Of a stretch of 64,000 nt of DNA, positions 44,188 to 59,600 are shown piece after piece. Made by a program: the position numbers and the translations under genes. The stretch covers positions 5,098,001-5,162,000 of the forward strand of contig NC_064437.1 in assembly GCF_023343835.1 (NCBI RefSeq), read 5' to 3'. Source of the stretch: Lagopus muta. Lineage: Eukaryota > Chordata > Aves > Galliformes > Phasianidae. Below the pieces are notes generated by a model. The model was not told the DNA's origin and made no database searches. It worked only from the letters and a program-made list of their open reading frames with translations. The first letter of the stretch is position 1, and each line of letters begins with the position of its first letter.

Positions 44188-44612
44188 CAGAATCACAAAA
44201 TTCACAGAATCACAGAATTGTAGGGGTTGGAAGGGACCTCCAGAGATCATCGAGTCCAACCCCCCTGCCAAAGCAGGTTCCCTACAGCAGGTCGCACAGG
44301 TAGGCATCCAGGCAGGTCTTGAACATCTCCAGAGAAGGAGACTCCACCACCTCCCTGGGCAGCCTGTTCCAGTGCTCCGTCACCTCACTGTAAAGAAGTT
44401 CTTGTGCACATTTGTGCAGAACTTCCTATGCTGCAGTTTCCAGCCGTTTCCCCTTGTCCTGTCTCCACTCACCACTGAAAAGAGTCCGGCCTCGCCATTC
44501 TGCCCCCCACACCTTAGATATTTATAGACCTGGATCAGGTCCCCTCTCAGTCTCCTTTTCTCAAGGCTGAACAGACCCAGTTCACTCAGCCTTTCTTCGT
44601 AAAACATTCTTT
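44188..44612 (-). mobile_element. CR1 LINE fragment (minus)
   Basis: Reverse-oriented CR1 3' end: AGAATCACAGAATTGTAGGGGTTGGAAGG starts it on the plus strand, and it runs through the CTTGAGAAAAG-type region to about 44612. The element is only a 3' remnant. Confidence 0.93.
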
Positions 44613-47600
44613 GTCTCAGAACTAATACACAACCAAAGAAATACAGTATTTTTTGAGAACACTGTGTTCTTAAAGGTTAAGGTATTAACGACAGTTATTC
44701 TTATTTGCATTCAGCAGCAATGTTTACAGAATATTTACTGGAAGGCATCCAATGGCTTCCTTGCTCTTTAATAGGAAAACTGCACATAAAATAAACCTAC
44801 AATTTGCAGACTGTATTTTAAATTATTAAGCAGGAGAGAAGGGTAGGTATTACATGCACTAATTAGATGTTCTATCTATCTCTCTAAAAAAAACACAGCT
44901 TTTCACAAGTACCAATTAAAACCAATGCCATTAGTTTTCTTCAGTAACGGAATAAGGGAACATCATAACTCACAAAATATTTGTATGTATTCTTTACTCC
45001 GATTAATCCGAAGCACTACATCTCAAACCTATTCTCCCAAGAGTTACTTATGGAGTGTTTCAGTTTTTAAAATAGACAAAAAGCAAACCAAAATGTAATT
45101 TTCTGTAGGAAATCTTACATATAAGATTTTCCATTACCACAAAAAAAAATAGAGGTTATACTGAATATTTGTTTTGAGGCAGTAAATTATGATACAGATA
45201 TTTATGGGTGATTATATAGGGACAATAATTAGATTAACATCCTTCCCAAACCATATATTTTAGACTTGATGTGCTACACTTCCACGATAGTGAGCTATTC
45301 AACAGCCTTGTGATTCAAAATGGAGGAATGGAAAGCATCACAGACTGCCAGTAACTTGATAATAAGCTTGGGGAGAAGGGGCTATGTTTTAAGAAGCTGT
45401 ACTTTCTTTGTTATGTCAGTGAGACAACCTTTCCTATTTTTCTAGCAGTCCTTCTTTCTACCTGTCCTAACACTCAAACATGGAGAGTAAGAAGGAGCAT
45501 TTGACATGCATGAGATATCAGGAATTCTTTACACAATGATATTAATATCTTCATGTATCTACTAGTAATACCAAAACCTACTGCATTTCAGGATTGTTTT
45601 TCACACTGCTGTTGTCACAGCAGCCGTTCAACTAATGTATCTCCTCCTCATTCTATGTGGTTTTCAAGTGCCAAACACCTGATATTGGCTTCTCATACAT
45701 ACATTGTATGCTGTGAAATTTCATTCCATTCCTATTATTCAGGTGTCACTGTATGCACTTCTTTCCTACATAAGTCTTTAGCCCTCCTTGCTGCTGGACA
45801 TGCAATTTTGTGTGCCACTTCTTTCCAAATCCAGGGATGGAGATTATCCTGTCCCTCCCATTTCAGAGCTTTAAGCTTTTTGAGTTTTTCTTCTGCAGGT
45901 ATGATTATTTCCATTTCTAAATTCTCATTCCATATACATATTACATTTCTATTTTTTTTTTTTTTTTTTTTTTGATAGTTTTAATTATGAACTGCCTGGC
46001 AAAGCAAATCTTATTAGAAATTAATTTCATAATAAATGTCCTTGGATAAAACACAGTTAATTATTAGACTTTGGCACAATAAATAAATTTTAAAAGATGT
46101 ATGTGGGGGGTTGGTAGGAATTCTTACATCAAATTCTATATATGAACTTTATAGTGGAAGGAAAGAAATAGTTATGCAGCCATGCGTGTAATAGTGCTAT
46201 AACGATGTTTCTACTATCAGACCATGCACTGTTTAAATTATAAATACATCCCCAAACAGCTGGATATGGGGAGCACAAGTGGCAGTATTGAACAGAATAC
46301 ACTGTGAATGAATTAAGGATTAAGGCTTCAAGTCTGCTATCAGATTATTTAACTCAGAAATCTCCACTGATCTCCACAGGACAGTTCTGTTTTGGAGTTA
46401 CAAAACTTCACAGGTTGCAGTTTATGACTCTGTGCGTCTTCTCTTGGGCTAAAACTACATCCCTCCATGGTATTCTGAGCTCCTGTGGGCTGTTTCAGAT
46501 GTGATTGGAATGAGATTCTGAGAGTTTGCTAGGCAAGTTTCTTAAGAACCATTGGGCTAGGATTATGATTTAGGACAGTATAATTTATAGCAGTTTGTCT
46601 TCACAAACTGACAGTGAAAACAGTTCTTCTAATGAAGGTGGGAAGTTTGGGTATGCATCTCTTTCAATAAAGTCTACCGGAAGCAAAAATAATTAAAGCC
46701 AAAATCTGGCCTTTGTTGTGATGTATTTACACTGACATAATGCAGAAGAATCGGCTCTTTTTACTAGAGTGGGAAAAAAAAAGCTCTGCTTAATTTAGGG
46801 AAATTACACTAAATTGGTATTAGCGTAATCATCAGCAAAGAAAAACTCATGAAAGAACCACACCAGTGTGTTTTTATCAGCAAGGCAGAATCTGGATCAC
46901 AGATGTTCATGCTCAGGCAGATGGCATGCATGCGTAACAGAGATACAGAACAGATATTCAGGCATTTACAATGATCGTTCAAAACGTTGAATATCCCAGA
47001 AGAGTTGAAAAAATGGTTTCAGAATACACCCAGATATTTTTCCCTGACTTTGGTGCTCCACAATATCTCTTCAGCACTTCAAATGGCTAGACTTGTAAAG
47101 ACAAGAACCATCCTGAAATGTGACATTTTCTAAGAGACCGGCCTCTTTTTATGTAAACGTGGAACTGGGGCATACATTAGCTGGAAATTTCAGACTAAAA
47201 TTTTGCAGAGGAAACCATAAGGGTTGATGACTTCTCCTCAAATTCAAGCCCAGTTTTTGTCATGGGGGCCATGAACAGCTCCTGCTTTTCACATTATTGC
47301 TTTTTGTGTCTGTATAGCAGAAGCCTAGATGAAACAAAACATAGTTATTTCTCTTTGAAGAAAACAGCACTGTGTCAGCAGAAAATCTGTCCCCACTTCC
47401 CTCCCGGGGCTCCTTTCCTGCACTCCAGCACGGCAGCCATTTTGCTGTGCAGGAGAGGTGACGAGGATGCACTCATCACCTGAGTGCCCTTATGGCCCTC
47501 AGCTGAGCCTCCCTGGTCTCCATAGCTGCTGTGTGCCTTGAGACAGCATGATGAGAATTTTCATGGCCATTCCTGTGTTCGTGTGCAGGTTGAGGTTACT

Positions 47601-50600
47601 TAGGGGTCTCTGCATGCCTGCCTGGCCACGTTCCTCCCTAGTGCTTCTCCCTGCCTTTGCACCACAGCGGAAGGGCTGTGGCGGGAAAAAGAAAATCGCC
47701 TCCTGAGAGGAGCATGGAGCCCAGTGCTGCTGTGCAGGTTACCAGCCGTGCACAGCCAAAAAGAGAAGAAATAGGATGAAGCCCACCAAAATACAGTGTA
47801 GCTGAAGTGTGCATCTTATGGAAGGGAGCTGTGGGACACCCTAGTGTCTTGAGGCCCTGATTGCTCTTCCAGGTACAGCTGGGACAAGAGAAGGGCACCA
47901 AGGGCCAAGCCCACATATCAGAGAGCAGCTGCTATTGCCAGCATACACTCAGGAAGCATGAGACTGTTGTTTGGACAGGGGAAGCACGACATGGCCATCC
48001 CTGCAGTGGCAAGAGAAGTGCTCGCGTTGTCCCGGCAGGTGGTACAGGGCAGCAGCACACAGGAGGAGCAGCAGCCTTTGGAGGATCGCAGCATCAGGGG
48101 AAGAAGCAGCTGAGGAAAAGGTCAGGTTTTTTTAAATTATTTTCTAAGTAGGGGTTGTTTTGTGGCCCTTCTGGCACTGCGTGAGTCTCAGGTGCAGTGG
48201 AGTACTGTCATGGCACCTGCTTTTATTTTCCAACAGTGCTGTTTCTAGAAACTCAAATTAAGCTAGGCACTTCTGTCAAGAAAATATTAGAAGCTTCTGA
48301 CAGATCTTATGCCTTCATGCCAGGCATTTATGTTTGGTTTCTACCATTGTGGCAGGTGGCAATTTCATATGGATACAAGTAGTCTTGACAAGGCCTAATT
48401 AGCATTTTTTTAAGGACTGGATGTTACCAGAGCAAGGGCAGAATCAAAGTAAAACTCAAATGGAAAAGAAAAAGGCTGAAGCGATGAATTTGTCGGTTTG
48501 GCTTTTAGTGTTTACACTGCATCTGATGTATTAATGAAGAAAAATGTAAATGTTTGATACATTTGGAGAGAATTGGGTTGAAAACACTGTCTTAGGAAAT
48601 ACAGTCAGGTCCAGAAGATAATTTTGCACTGTACACACAGGCTTTATGTACATAGCCCTAGGAGGCCCTTTCTTTACTGGTCTCCTGTGATGGCTGAAAG
48701 TCACCTAGTTAATGTCATTATTGTTGGCAAGGGAAACAGATATTTAAATTGGTTTTCTGACAGTATAAAGCACATAATTAAGTATTTTTCTGACTTATTT
48801 TAATTATATGTGGTCTACTTTTTATTTCTTATTTGAGCCCTTGGATATCTTTGTCCGTATAAACATGCAATATGATTTTAATTAGACTTCAGGATAGAAA
48901 TTGTATCCTACAAAAAGATTTCTGTGGTGCTTTACTCTATGAGCAAATCCAAGGAAACTTTCTATGTTCTGGTTTTTCTATTTGCATGTTATGATTCCTC
49001 TGAGGCAGAACCGCCTTTGGACAGGAGCTTGTGCATGTGATGTTCGGCTGAGTTATCCTGCTGCCAGGTGTAACTGTGTTTGCCTGTGCAATTCTTTCCC
49101 TTTGTTGGTAAAACAGTGCATTTTTGAACCTGCACATCCCTTTTTGTCACTGTTGCCAGCAGGCTTTGTGCAGCACTAGCACAGCTGGAGCAATTCCAGA
49201 CATTTTCCTGGGGTGAATTCCTCCTGAATCTTGTGTTCCACAGTGCTACCCAGGCTGCAGAGCTGCGTGTTGTTTCCATGTTTTAATTTTGTGTTGCAAT
49301 GATACACATTCCTTTGTGGAAACCATTCTTATTCTGTGAGCTATTCAGGAAGGCAAAAGATTACAGCACAGACAACTGAGTTGCAAACTGAAGCAGCTAT
49401 CAACACTTCCATAGTCAGTGCTGGATGCTAGGTCAGGGAAGCACAAACCACATTTCATCCATCCTTCCACAAGAATAGGGCCTCAGTAGGTTAAATTTCA
49501 CCCCACATCTCTGCTGTGCTCGCTGCAAAACCTGGAATATAGTTTTGCAGGTGTGAGTTGTGTAGCACTGGGAGGTATGTGATGCAGAATGACGGGGCAG
49601 AAAGTGCTTGTGCTGGCACTGCTGCAGAGATGCTTGTCAAACAAGTTGTGTGAGCTGTGCATCAGTAGATGGCGCTCCAACACAAATCGTTTAGGCCCTG
49701 AAGCGGTGCCATCAGTTGAACGCAGCTCTTCGGAGGAGATGGTAATTACAAGATTAAATGATATCCTTAAATAATCACAAGGGATTTATATATTCTATTC
49801 TATAAATCGTATAATGCATGCTTAGAGGTTTTCTAGAGAAACAACATCATTCTGTGTCTCTTTGCCGGATCCCTCTGGTGTCCTTCCAAGAGTTTGGAAG
49901 AGTCTGAATGACAGCCACAGTCATACATGTATTCTTGGCTTCCGTGCTATGTGGGCTGCAGCCTATTCCCATCCAGCTTATGCAAAGCTGCTCATGATAC
50001 TGTGCTTTAATTTTTATCTTTGTCACATTACTTCTATAAATCGCAAACAGTTGGCACTGACACTTCCACATGTTTCTATACTTGACCATTTTGGCCCTTG
50101 GTCTCCCAGGTATGATGTACATTTAGTGCTATAATCATCATTCAAAAATCTGTCCCTCTCCTTTGTTCTTTGGCACTTTCCACTGTTCTTCAGATCATCT
50201 CTGATTTCTACTGTTCACACATTTGCTGATTGTTTCAGCTGTTTAAATGCCTCACAAAGGATGTTGGCATGTGGAGACAGCCGAGTGCCTAATAAAAAAA
50301 ATGTTATGAGTAAAAGAGAAGAACAATCAACATCAACAATAACAATTACCTCAATTACCTCTTTAAATTGCGGTGTCCATGAAAGATGCTGTTTTCCATC
50401 AATGCTTTTACTGTGGCAGACAGCAGTAAGCATAAGCTGTGAGAGCAGAAGTAAATGGATTTAAAATTGTTAATAAAATGGATGGGGTTAGGATAGAAAT
50501 GAAAATTAGTTTTAGGAGAAGCTGAGCTTCAGAAATACTTGTTGGAGAGTTAGAAATTAGAACACAGTAAGGGCATTGTCATGCAGCTTCATGCCAGATA

Positions 50601-53600
50601 AGTGAAATTGTGAATCTTTTGGGGAGGCTTTAGGAGGTTATGTGACTAGGTCCAGCGTTTTGGAGATGAAAGGTAAGATAAGGAGTGACTCTTTCAAGAA
50701 ACTTGAATTAGGTCTGTATTAATGTTCTGTTGTTTGCAGCATGGGATGGAAATGCTGCTGATTTTGTTTTGTATCTGACTGTCTGAAAGCTTCATGCAGT
50801 ACCAGTCTGTTCAAAACCACTATATCAATTTACTGAGATTCTGGTGTCCTGATATTTAAATGAATATCTATTTGCTTCTTCTGATGTATAAGAAATCCAT
50901 AGAGAAGCATTAGTGATATTATGTATTAATGTAAAATTGAATGACTAATGAATAGAAGCTAGTAAGCTGGGCTCTGAACTTTGGCTCCAATGGGAAAGAC
51001 TTCCCATTTCAGGTCAGGTAGAGGATTGTAATCTTCCAGCAAGTGATGGAAACTTGCCCAGACCTTCAAGTTATCAAATCCCAGCAACATTTGTTGGACA
51101 TGATGACTCGCACTGCTAGGGGACCTGGCTGCATCTTCGTGCAGATTCTATCTGGTGATTTTCCCAAGTCTACACCTCACACTGCATCCCTGTTTACTTT
51201 CCTGTCCCCTTGAAAGAATGAAATCCAGTTTTGTGAGAAGAGCAGGGAGAAAGTGAAAATGATCAGACACAGGTATATTGTGAGCCCTTCTTGCAGAGGA
51301 CGTGCATTGGAGCTGGGTGTACATCTGATGGTGAAAGCTGAGATAATGCTTCCTCCCATGGGAACACTGCTGAGATGGAGAGGCCAGAAGCCCTTGCTAG
51401 GAAAATGCAGATTTGTAGTAATGCTGCAAAATGGCTGTGGTTTGGTGGACCAGCTCCTTCCCCTTCCACTGACCTTGGAGGATGCTGAAGAGTTTGTGTG
51501 TATTAAGGGCTGTGCATAAGTTATGTTTTACAGAGTATTGCAGTGGAATTTTCTTTCCGAGGGTCTGCAGAGCTGCCCTGCTGTGACCTGCTTGCAATAT
51601 TTATGAAAATGTTTGGCTCAGCTTGTGAAGCTCTGTCAACCCCCAGGAGAAACCCTGAGCATGCAGGATTTCCATTGATGCCACCTGCAGTTAACTTTCG
51701 CCAAAATCCTTGAATATCCAAAATGGAGACCTCAAAGGGAAGTTCTTTGAAATAAAAGAAAAAAAAGAGAGAAAATTAATTAGGTGGAAAAAGCAAAACA
51801 CCTTCTATTGTTTAAAAATGCAGTTCCCTCTAAGTGCAACCCTTGGCACTTAGAGCATCATATTTAATCAGAACTGTGGCTGATTTTTTGAGATATGTTT
51901 TGTACAGCTGTCCAGCTTTGCTATTAAAACCCACTCTTCCATTGTGCCGAGGAGCAGAGATGGCTCTTTTGGGAAAAATATGAAACACGTCCATTGGATT
52001 TCTTTCTTTAAAAGAGCAGTTAAAATAGCAACAGCAGCCTTGTCACAAAGCAGTGACTGGGGAGAAGCCTGTGGAAGCAAATAGCCCCTGGTCTTGCCTT
52101 CAGAGAGCAGACCTGCAGGTGGTTGTCGACTCCTTGCTAATATTCTCAGTCTTGATTGTTATTTTTAATTATTTAGGTAAACACTGATACTTAGATAAGG
52201 GGTAAAAAGAATAACTTTTCAGTAAAACTCATTATCTGGGATATGTTAATGTTGGAATTTCAGTCTTTTCAAATCCTTTGGGATTTTTTGAAAGAAAGGA
52301 GAGGACAGACTCATGTCGCTGTTGAAGTTTCATCAAAGAAGCCGTAGGCCTTTGATAAGAAAATACTACGAAATGAAACCTGAACTCTTTGGTTGGCACA
52401 AATGGAAATGAATTTGATTGTGATCTTCATGATCACAGCTGGTCCAGTCTCCATGCATCTACTGAAAGACACCTGCAAGGAGGAAAGTAGGTAGCGAAAT
52501 ATACTTTCTATGTAAAGCATTTCATTCCTTCAAATTGAACCAGGTTGCATCAATGGAGAAGTGGGTGAGAACGATATCAAGAAGTTTCACAGGAAAAGGA
52601 AATACTGGATAAATCAGAAGTCTTAGATATTTCCCTTTACAGCTGGCATAAGCCAGCAGAGCAGCAAGCACTCATTATAAGCAGTGCTCTAGGAGAAATT
52701 CCCCTGAAAAGATAATGAATGTTCACTTTTGTCGTTGCAACACCAGCCGCAAGGCCAAACCTGTCTGGAATTTTAAATGAGTCCAAGGCAGAAGTTTTAA
52801 AACTAACTACAGCATATTTGGATATGGCTGTGGTTTCTCTTGAGTAGGTATGGTTTGCTCATGGAGTCTGACATTATCTGCTCGCTTGTGTATGTTTTTC
52901 AATGTGAATAAAAATCTAGTATTGATCCAAATGAAAGCAACAACAGGAGGGAAAGGATAAGCAGAGGGGACCACTGACAGAAAAAATGGATGCTACGTAC
53001 CATATCCTTTCTTCTGCATCCTCTAAACAGGACCCACAGAGATCGAATGCTTCCTGGCCAGAGAGCAAGAAAGGTGAAGAGCTGTAGTGAAAAGGACAGA
53101 ACCATCGCTGCCTCTTAATGCTTTGTCTTTTTGCTGCCCCTGTCTAGGGAGCCCTGCAGCCCTCTGAACACTTCACCATTTATCATCCTTCAGGGCTGCA
53201 ATCTCTCCTTGGAAGGGATTCAAAGAAATTAGGGAAGAGCAAAGAAATAAGGAAACTAATCTAGCAGCACTCTTCAGCTCCTCTGATAAATTGCTTGCTG
53301 GCCTAAGCTTGAGCTGTTAATGGTCTGATAAGACTTACAGTCGTGGGAGGTTTTTTTTAATAGAAATAGCATTGGTAATACAGTGAATGATTCAGGAAAT
53401 GATCCACTTTACACCAAACCTTCAAAAATAGACAGGCTGGGTTCATTTTCTGGAGAAACCACTCATGTAAAATAATCTGCCTGAAACGTCTCTGGCCACA
53501 GAGATGGTTTATTTCAGAGAGAATGATCCAAGACCTCAACCAGTTCAAATCAGCATGGCTTGATTGATTGAATCCTGTGAAAACTTAATTGGGCAGTGTA

Positions 53601-56600
53601 TTCTCTCCACTGCATTTCTAGGAAAAAAGTAAGGACTGGCCCAGTTCTCATGGCTAAGAGGAGAAAAGCTGTCACAAGAAGTCTGCAGTGGTGGAATAAT
53701 CAAAGAGAAATGAATTTGTCTGTGAAAGGATTCAAAACGTTTTGCAACAATAAAAAATGCAGTATAGCTGCTCATTTTCAAGATAATGTCACACACACAA
53801 AAAAAGTGGATCAAAAACTCCATCTCTTATTGCAGTAAAAAAGATGAAGTAAAATGATACCACTTTCAGCAGAAAATTGCAGGGAGAAAAAAGCAAAAGA
53901 CCTCAGCTCTTGCTTTGCAGAGTAATTACTAACAGATACCTAGTCAATAGCTTTGTTCTGTCAGAGTTCATGATAACACACACAGAGATAAAGTCAGACA
54001 GACTGTTTGGCTAGACATCATTAATATAAACTGCATAATTTAGAAAATACTTCTCCAGATTCACTCTCCTGATAGAAGTCTGCTAATGAACCATGATTCA
54101 GTTACATTCCTTATGAGGAGAATTTACTTCAAGCTCCATTCTAACTTCATATGTCCCAAATAACCAATTAAATGTTTTGTATGCAGCTATACTACAGATA
54201 ATGAATGTGCCACAAAAAAAAATGTTTAATTCAATCTTCAAGGGAAAAATAGCTCATGTTCTGCTTGTTTCATTTTTAAAAAAGGAAAAAAGAAAAGAAA
54301 AAATATGGCTGAACGATGGAACTTCTGTCATGGAACTACTCTCAAATGGATTTCTGCAAGGAAGAGAGCAGGGCGACTGTAAGTCTGGGTAACAGTGAGT
54401 GGGATCAGCCCTTGAAGAAATCACTGCCTACTCTGAATTTGCACCATGCCATCACAGTATGCTACTACTGCAGTCCTTCACCAGAGAGAGATTTGGCTCA
54501 CTTGGCTAGAAGGTTTGCAAAGGGTAAAGTCCTATCAGTAAGACCTGGAAATGGCTGGGAAGCTGAAACTCATCCACTAACGTCACGCAGGACTTTGTAA
54601 TTATTCTCTCATCACAGCTATGGGGATCTACTCTTGGCAGCTTCATTACTAAGTCTGTCCACTTTCAAATCTTCACTGCATGAGTTTAAATTAATTCCTA
54701 TCCATTTTTGCAAAGGGAAAAAGCAGAGGAAATACAAAAGCAAAAATGTCCATGTGGATCAGAATCAGAATAGAGTCTGTTGTCTTCAGCAGATCTCAAA
54801 CAATGAACTCCTATTTTAATAAATACCATTTTTCAGGAGGATCAGTGAAAGCTTAACTGATATCAGACCACTTGTCAGTACAGGTTTCTCCCAAAAGAAA
54901 ACTATGTTTCTTTGGTCATAAAAGATTAAAGAGTGTGTATTGGAGGGGAAAAAAAACCTCTTTGTTGATGTCTGTGAAGACCTTTTGTTGCCAGATACTT
55001 CAGAGAATCTTACTTTTCAGACTCTTTCCTGATAGCTTGAATCCTGATTACTTGTCCTCGGGAAGTCAATATAATATTAGTTCCACTGATCTTGTTGACT
55101 TTGCTTTCATGTGCAGTGGGTAACGCTGGGGAAAAGAAGAAAAGATGGAGTCATTATGGATTCTGAAAGAAGTGAAAACAAACATCCACCACAGAGCACT
55201 TGGAAGAACATAGGAGACCCTGCAGCACAATTCTGCCATAACCCACTCATTCCCTCAAGTTCTGTCTTTCTGAGTGGAAAACTTGCATGGCAATGCAGAC
55301 AAGCTGCTGTGAGAGGTGCAGACCTAAGCCTCCAGGTACAAACAAATCCAGCAAAAGAAGACAGATAGGAAATGCACGGTGCTGGAAAGAAAATCCGGAT
55401 CAATTCTGGTTTCCTGATCTACCCAGTCTTCAGGAAAGTTTCAGCTGTGGGTAAGCACTGGTTCCTGTCCCCATCTATTCATCCGTTGTCCCCTGCTAGA
55501 GCTTTATGAATCAGCTGCAGTGCTCATGGTGGTATTTAAATGCTGGAAGCTGTGACTAGGTAGACGGTCATGTCTATGCAGAAGAGATGCTTTGTTTTGA
55601 TGCAAATCAGGCAGGTCTTTTCCTACTTGAAAAACTAAGCCACTGAACGCCAATCTGCATGTTCTGAAATGATTTTTAATGTATAATCCTTTTTTTTCTA
55701 ATTTATTATTGTTTATTTAGCTCAAGCTGCCAAGGCCCTTGTGCTAAGCACTGAGGTTTCAAGGCTCAACTAAGATCTGCAAATCAAAGTTGATCAGTAA
55801 AGTGGCTATTAAGAAATGCAAAGCAGGCACACTGCCTCCCATTCCCATACCCATCTTGCCAATTCCATGTGGAACATTACATTTGTTTTCCTGTACCTTG
55901 CCTCTAAATGTAGTAGGATTTTGCTTATTTATTATGCCCTATGCCTTGTAGCAAATTCGATCTTTTTCAACTGTGAGCTCGTCACTGCTACTGATTTCAT
56001 CTTCCCTGTAGCATCCAGAGATTTCTTGTCCTGCTTTATATTGTAAAGGAAAATCTGGGTTTTTTTTTGTTTGTTTCTGTTTGTTGCATGCTAGAATGCT
56101 GAGATAGAGTTCAAGGGAGTGAATAGGATCTCTGGTGCTTAGAGAGGAGCAATGTGGATGACCTTAATTTTGCAGATCCCCAAGGTATCGATCACATGAA
56201 GTGCGAAGATTTTGCAGCAAAAACATGGCGTACAAGATTTACATAACAATGGAACCAAAGATAAACACTGCAACAGTTATTAGTTTTCTCTATGCAGAGC
56301 TAAAAACCAAAGGCACTGGCACTGAAAAAAAGAGTAGAAGTCAGAAAGGGAAAACACACATCTCTATGCATATTTCAGATGGTAGAACTGGAATATCTTA
56401 TTCACAGCACATGCCAGTAATTGCTATTTTGTGATGCTCCAAACCACATCAGGACTTGTGCTGATGCATTTGCACATTAATAGCTTTGTGCTGCTGTCCT
56501 CTAAAAGCAGAATTTTCCCCAAAACCTAATACTGCAAAGAAGAGACTTGCCAAGCAATGCTGGTTACATATTTCTGAAGACTCACATGCTGACATTCATA

Positions 56601-59600
56601 TCCCATTGATGCCATTGTTGGATGAGTGCCATGCGAAGAGATGGAGTGCCAATTTGGAACAACCAGAAGATGGAACCAAATGCCAAGGCTTTGATATTTG
56701 TATTGACACCTGACTTCATACCCCAGCACGGGATCTCTCTATTAGAAGACATTAACATCTCCCACTAAGGCAATAAAATAAAACGAACAGACAAAAAAAA
56801 CCCACATACAAACAACAGAAAGACAAAGACAGAACTTCTTAGTGAGAGAAGGGTGGAACAAAGACAATTTTTGGCTGGCTAACATAATTGGATTTGAATT
56901 CAGAAAGGTAACTCTACATGCAGAACTGAACAATCAGGTATTTGAGGGAATTATTTTTTCCAGCCCAGCTTGCCAGAAAGGCTGTAGCAGACAGGCAGAT
57001 GTAATGTCATCTTCACACTGCACATACAGCAGCTATGAGGGGAAAACTGAATTTGCATCTATTTGTGTTTACTAACCCTCCCCTATCTGGCAAGATTCCT
57101 GTACTGAATGTAACAGGAATATCTTTATTTCCTCTGAGAAATGATTTGAGGCTCCTGCAGAATTCAGAACAGCTGTGCAATGTGAAAAAGAGAAGGGATT
57201 GCACATAATGGAAGAGTTGGAGTAAGTGAAAATAAAGCTGAGTGGGTTGGTAATGGGCAGCATAACAAAAAGCAGGCAAGATCTGCTAAGGCTGCGATCC
57301 AGAGTTAATTGATTTCTGCAGAACTTTTCCTTTGTATTCAGTGGGCTTTTAAACAGTCCACGTTTGCATTTAGAATTAGTAGAGCTTCTTTTTACCAGCT
57401 TCCCAGTGTATAAACACTACTGGTCCTGAGAACCAGGAACGTAGTACATAATAATGTTGTTCTCTCACAGAGAAGTGCTCTGTGCCACTGTGGAGAGCCC
57501 ATCAGCCTGCTCAGGGGAGTGACGGAGGAGACCATGCATGATGTCAGCATAGCTGCATGTAAGGGAAGAGAAGGGCAGACTGAATTATTCAGATAGATGG
57601 GCACAATTTTCTTGAAGAACTAACTTAATCACCCAGTCAGGATGTGTTACATAGCAGCTGTACATGACAAAATCCATAGGAACAGTGATAAACTCGATGA
57701 ACAGTATGAGTTCCCACTTTCCTCTACTGTTTCTCATTTACTGGACCATTCTAGCTTCCTGTGAAAGATCCATGGAGAACAAATCCAGAGATGTAGAAAC
57801 ATCGTCGTGAAAGGACCCATAATGTATGTGGAGAGATTTCCGTCAAAAACCACAAGCTTTCCTGACTCTGCCCAGGACAGCTGCTGTAGAAGGAACTATC
57901 ACAGACAAAAATGATGTACAGTGTTATCTTCAAATGGAGAAGCACTCTTATTAAAAGGGCCATATAATTCATAGGTGATGCGATTACTCAGTTTTTCTAA
58001 GTCTCATAAAACTCATAAACAGAGCCATTTAGCAGCAAGTGCATACAGAAAGAGTGTATGATGGCAATCCACTGGGAAAAAAAGAAAAGCAAAACAAAAC
58101 CAAAAATTTGCAGTGTTGTGGAGGATTGTGCCAGTGTGATTGCAGTCAGCCAAGAGGGACTGGTAGCACCTGGAGCTTGAGCTGCACGCTTCATGTTGCC
58201 CTGCTTTGCCACAGCTGCAGGCTCGGGGTAAAGCTAGCTTGGGGCATCCTGGCTGTGGTGGTGGAAAGAGGCACTGAGTGACAGGGAAGCTGTATTGTAA
58301 TGTTCATTATTAAGTTCTTTGTGTAGAGGGATATTGTTGTCATGGCAAGGGAGAGAAAAACTGAAAATTCATTCCAGCTGTGATACAGTGTGATAAATCA
58401 GTCAGTGAGGAGCAGAGCCACAGACGTACAGGGCAAAGCTCTGTATGCTACAGTACATCTGAAATTACATTATTAGAGACTTTATTTGGCCATGTTCTGC
58501 ACAGCAGAGCCTGAAACAGTCCAAAATTTGTTGCAATTATTCTTTAGTTGTAAAGTAGCCATCAAACATTCGGATATGAATTTTACCAAGCAGTATTCTG
58601 TGAAGGAAAGAGATCTCTCTGTAGCGTGGGATCTGGGGTAGAAAGACTTAACAGGCAGCTCATAAGTCATGTGGTAAAGGCACAGGCTTACAATTGATAG
58701 TGTTTGGCTCAGTGCCTATCTCTGCTGGTTTTTGGTGTGAGATTCAAAAAGCCTTGACAGGTGTCCCTGAGAAACCTTTCTTTCACTCTCTGGAGCATTT
58801 CCCCCTGGCGGTGCTCACACTTACTCCTGTCTGAGAGAGGCTGGAGCACTCCCATACAGTGTGTACATGCCTCACTTCCCACTGCAGGCCCTCAACTCAG
58901 TGGGGCCTCACGTGTCCCCACTAATGAAACTGAAATGACCTTGCTTCATCCCAAGGCAGGGGTTAGACCCAGTGCTTTTCTTCAACGTACGTGATACAAA
59001 TCAGAGCCAAGAGATAACATGAATTCTAAGTCCTCTCTTCCCAGGAAAAGGAAAAGGAAAAGAGGCTACTTCCACTGAGGCAGACTTGCACGACCAAGAA
59101 TTTCCAGGGACTCTGCCTCTGGTCCTTCAGTTTGCAGCCTCGTTTCTCTGCTTTGTCACAGATCTGAATTGATGGTACTGCTGGAGTGTTCCAGGGAGAG
59201 CTTTTCTGTGTGCAATGTCTTTTACCTGAGAGAGCATCGTGACAGCACTTCATTTGCAAATGCAAGTACAACGGGATTACTTTAAAAAGAGCTCATCATT
59301 ATGCACACAGGCACTGATGTGCACAAATATGTATGAAATTTTGAAATGGTGATCCTGAGTATAAACTAGGAAGCTTCTGAATTTATCAAATTTATGGTAA
59401 ATGCAAACCAAGTAAGCACTGCATTTTAAAATTGTGGTGGTCTTCCATTTTGAAAAGATAAATCTGAAGTTAGTTGGTTCTTCATGTTAGCTAAAACCCT
59501 TTAGGGAATGTAAAAAAAATAACAGAGACATTGGAATTTGAGGAATAATTGCCTAGGTGTAAGCAAGCCTTTCATCCTTCATGGGAAGTTTTAAGCCTTC

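Noticed and set aside
45553-45975. 140-codon open frame ending in a T run
   Set aside because: It ends in the homopolymer and has no start context or domain; a retrocopy in reverse orientation was considered but no parent gene is recognisable.
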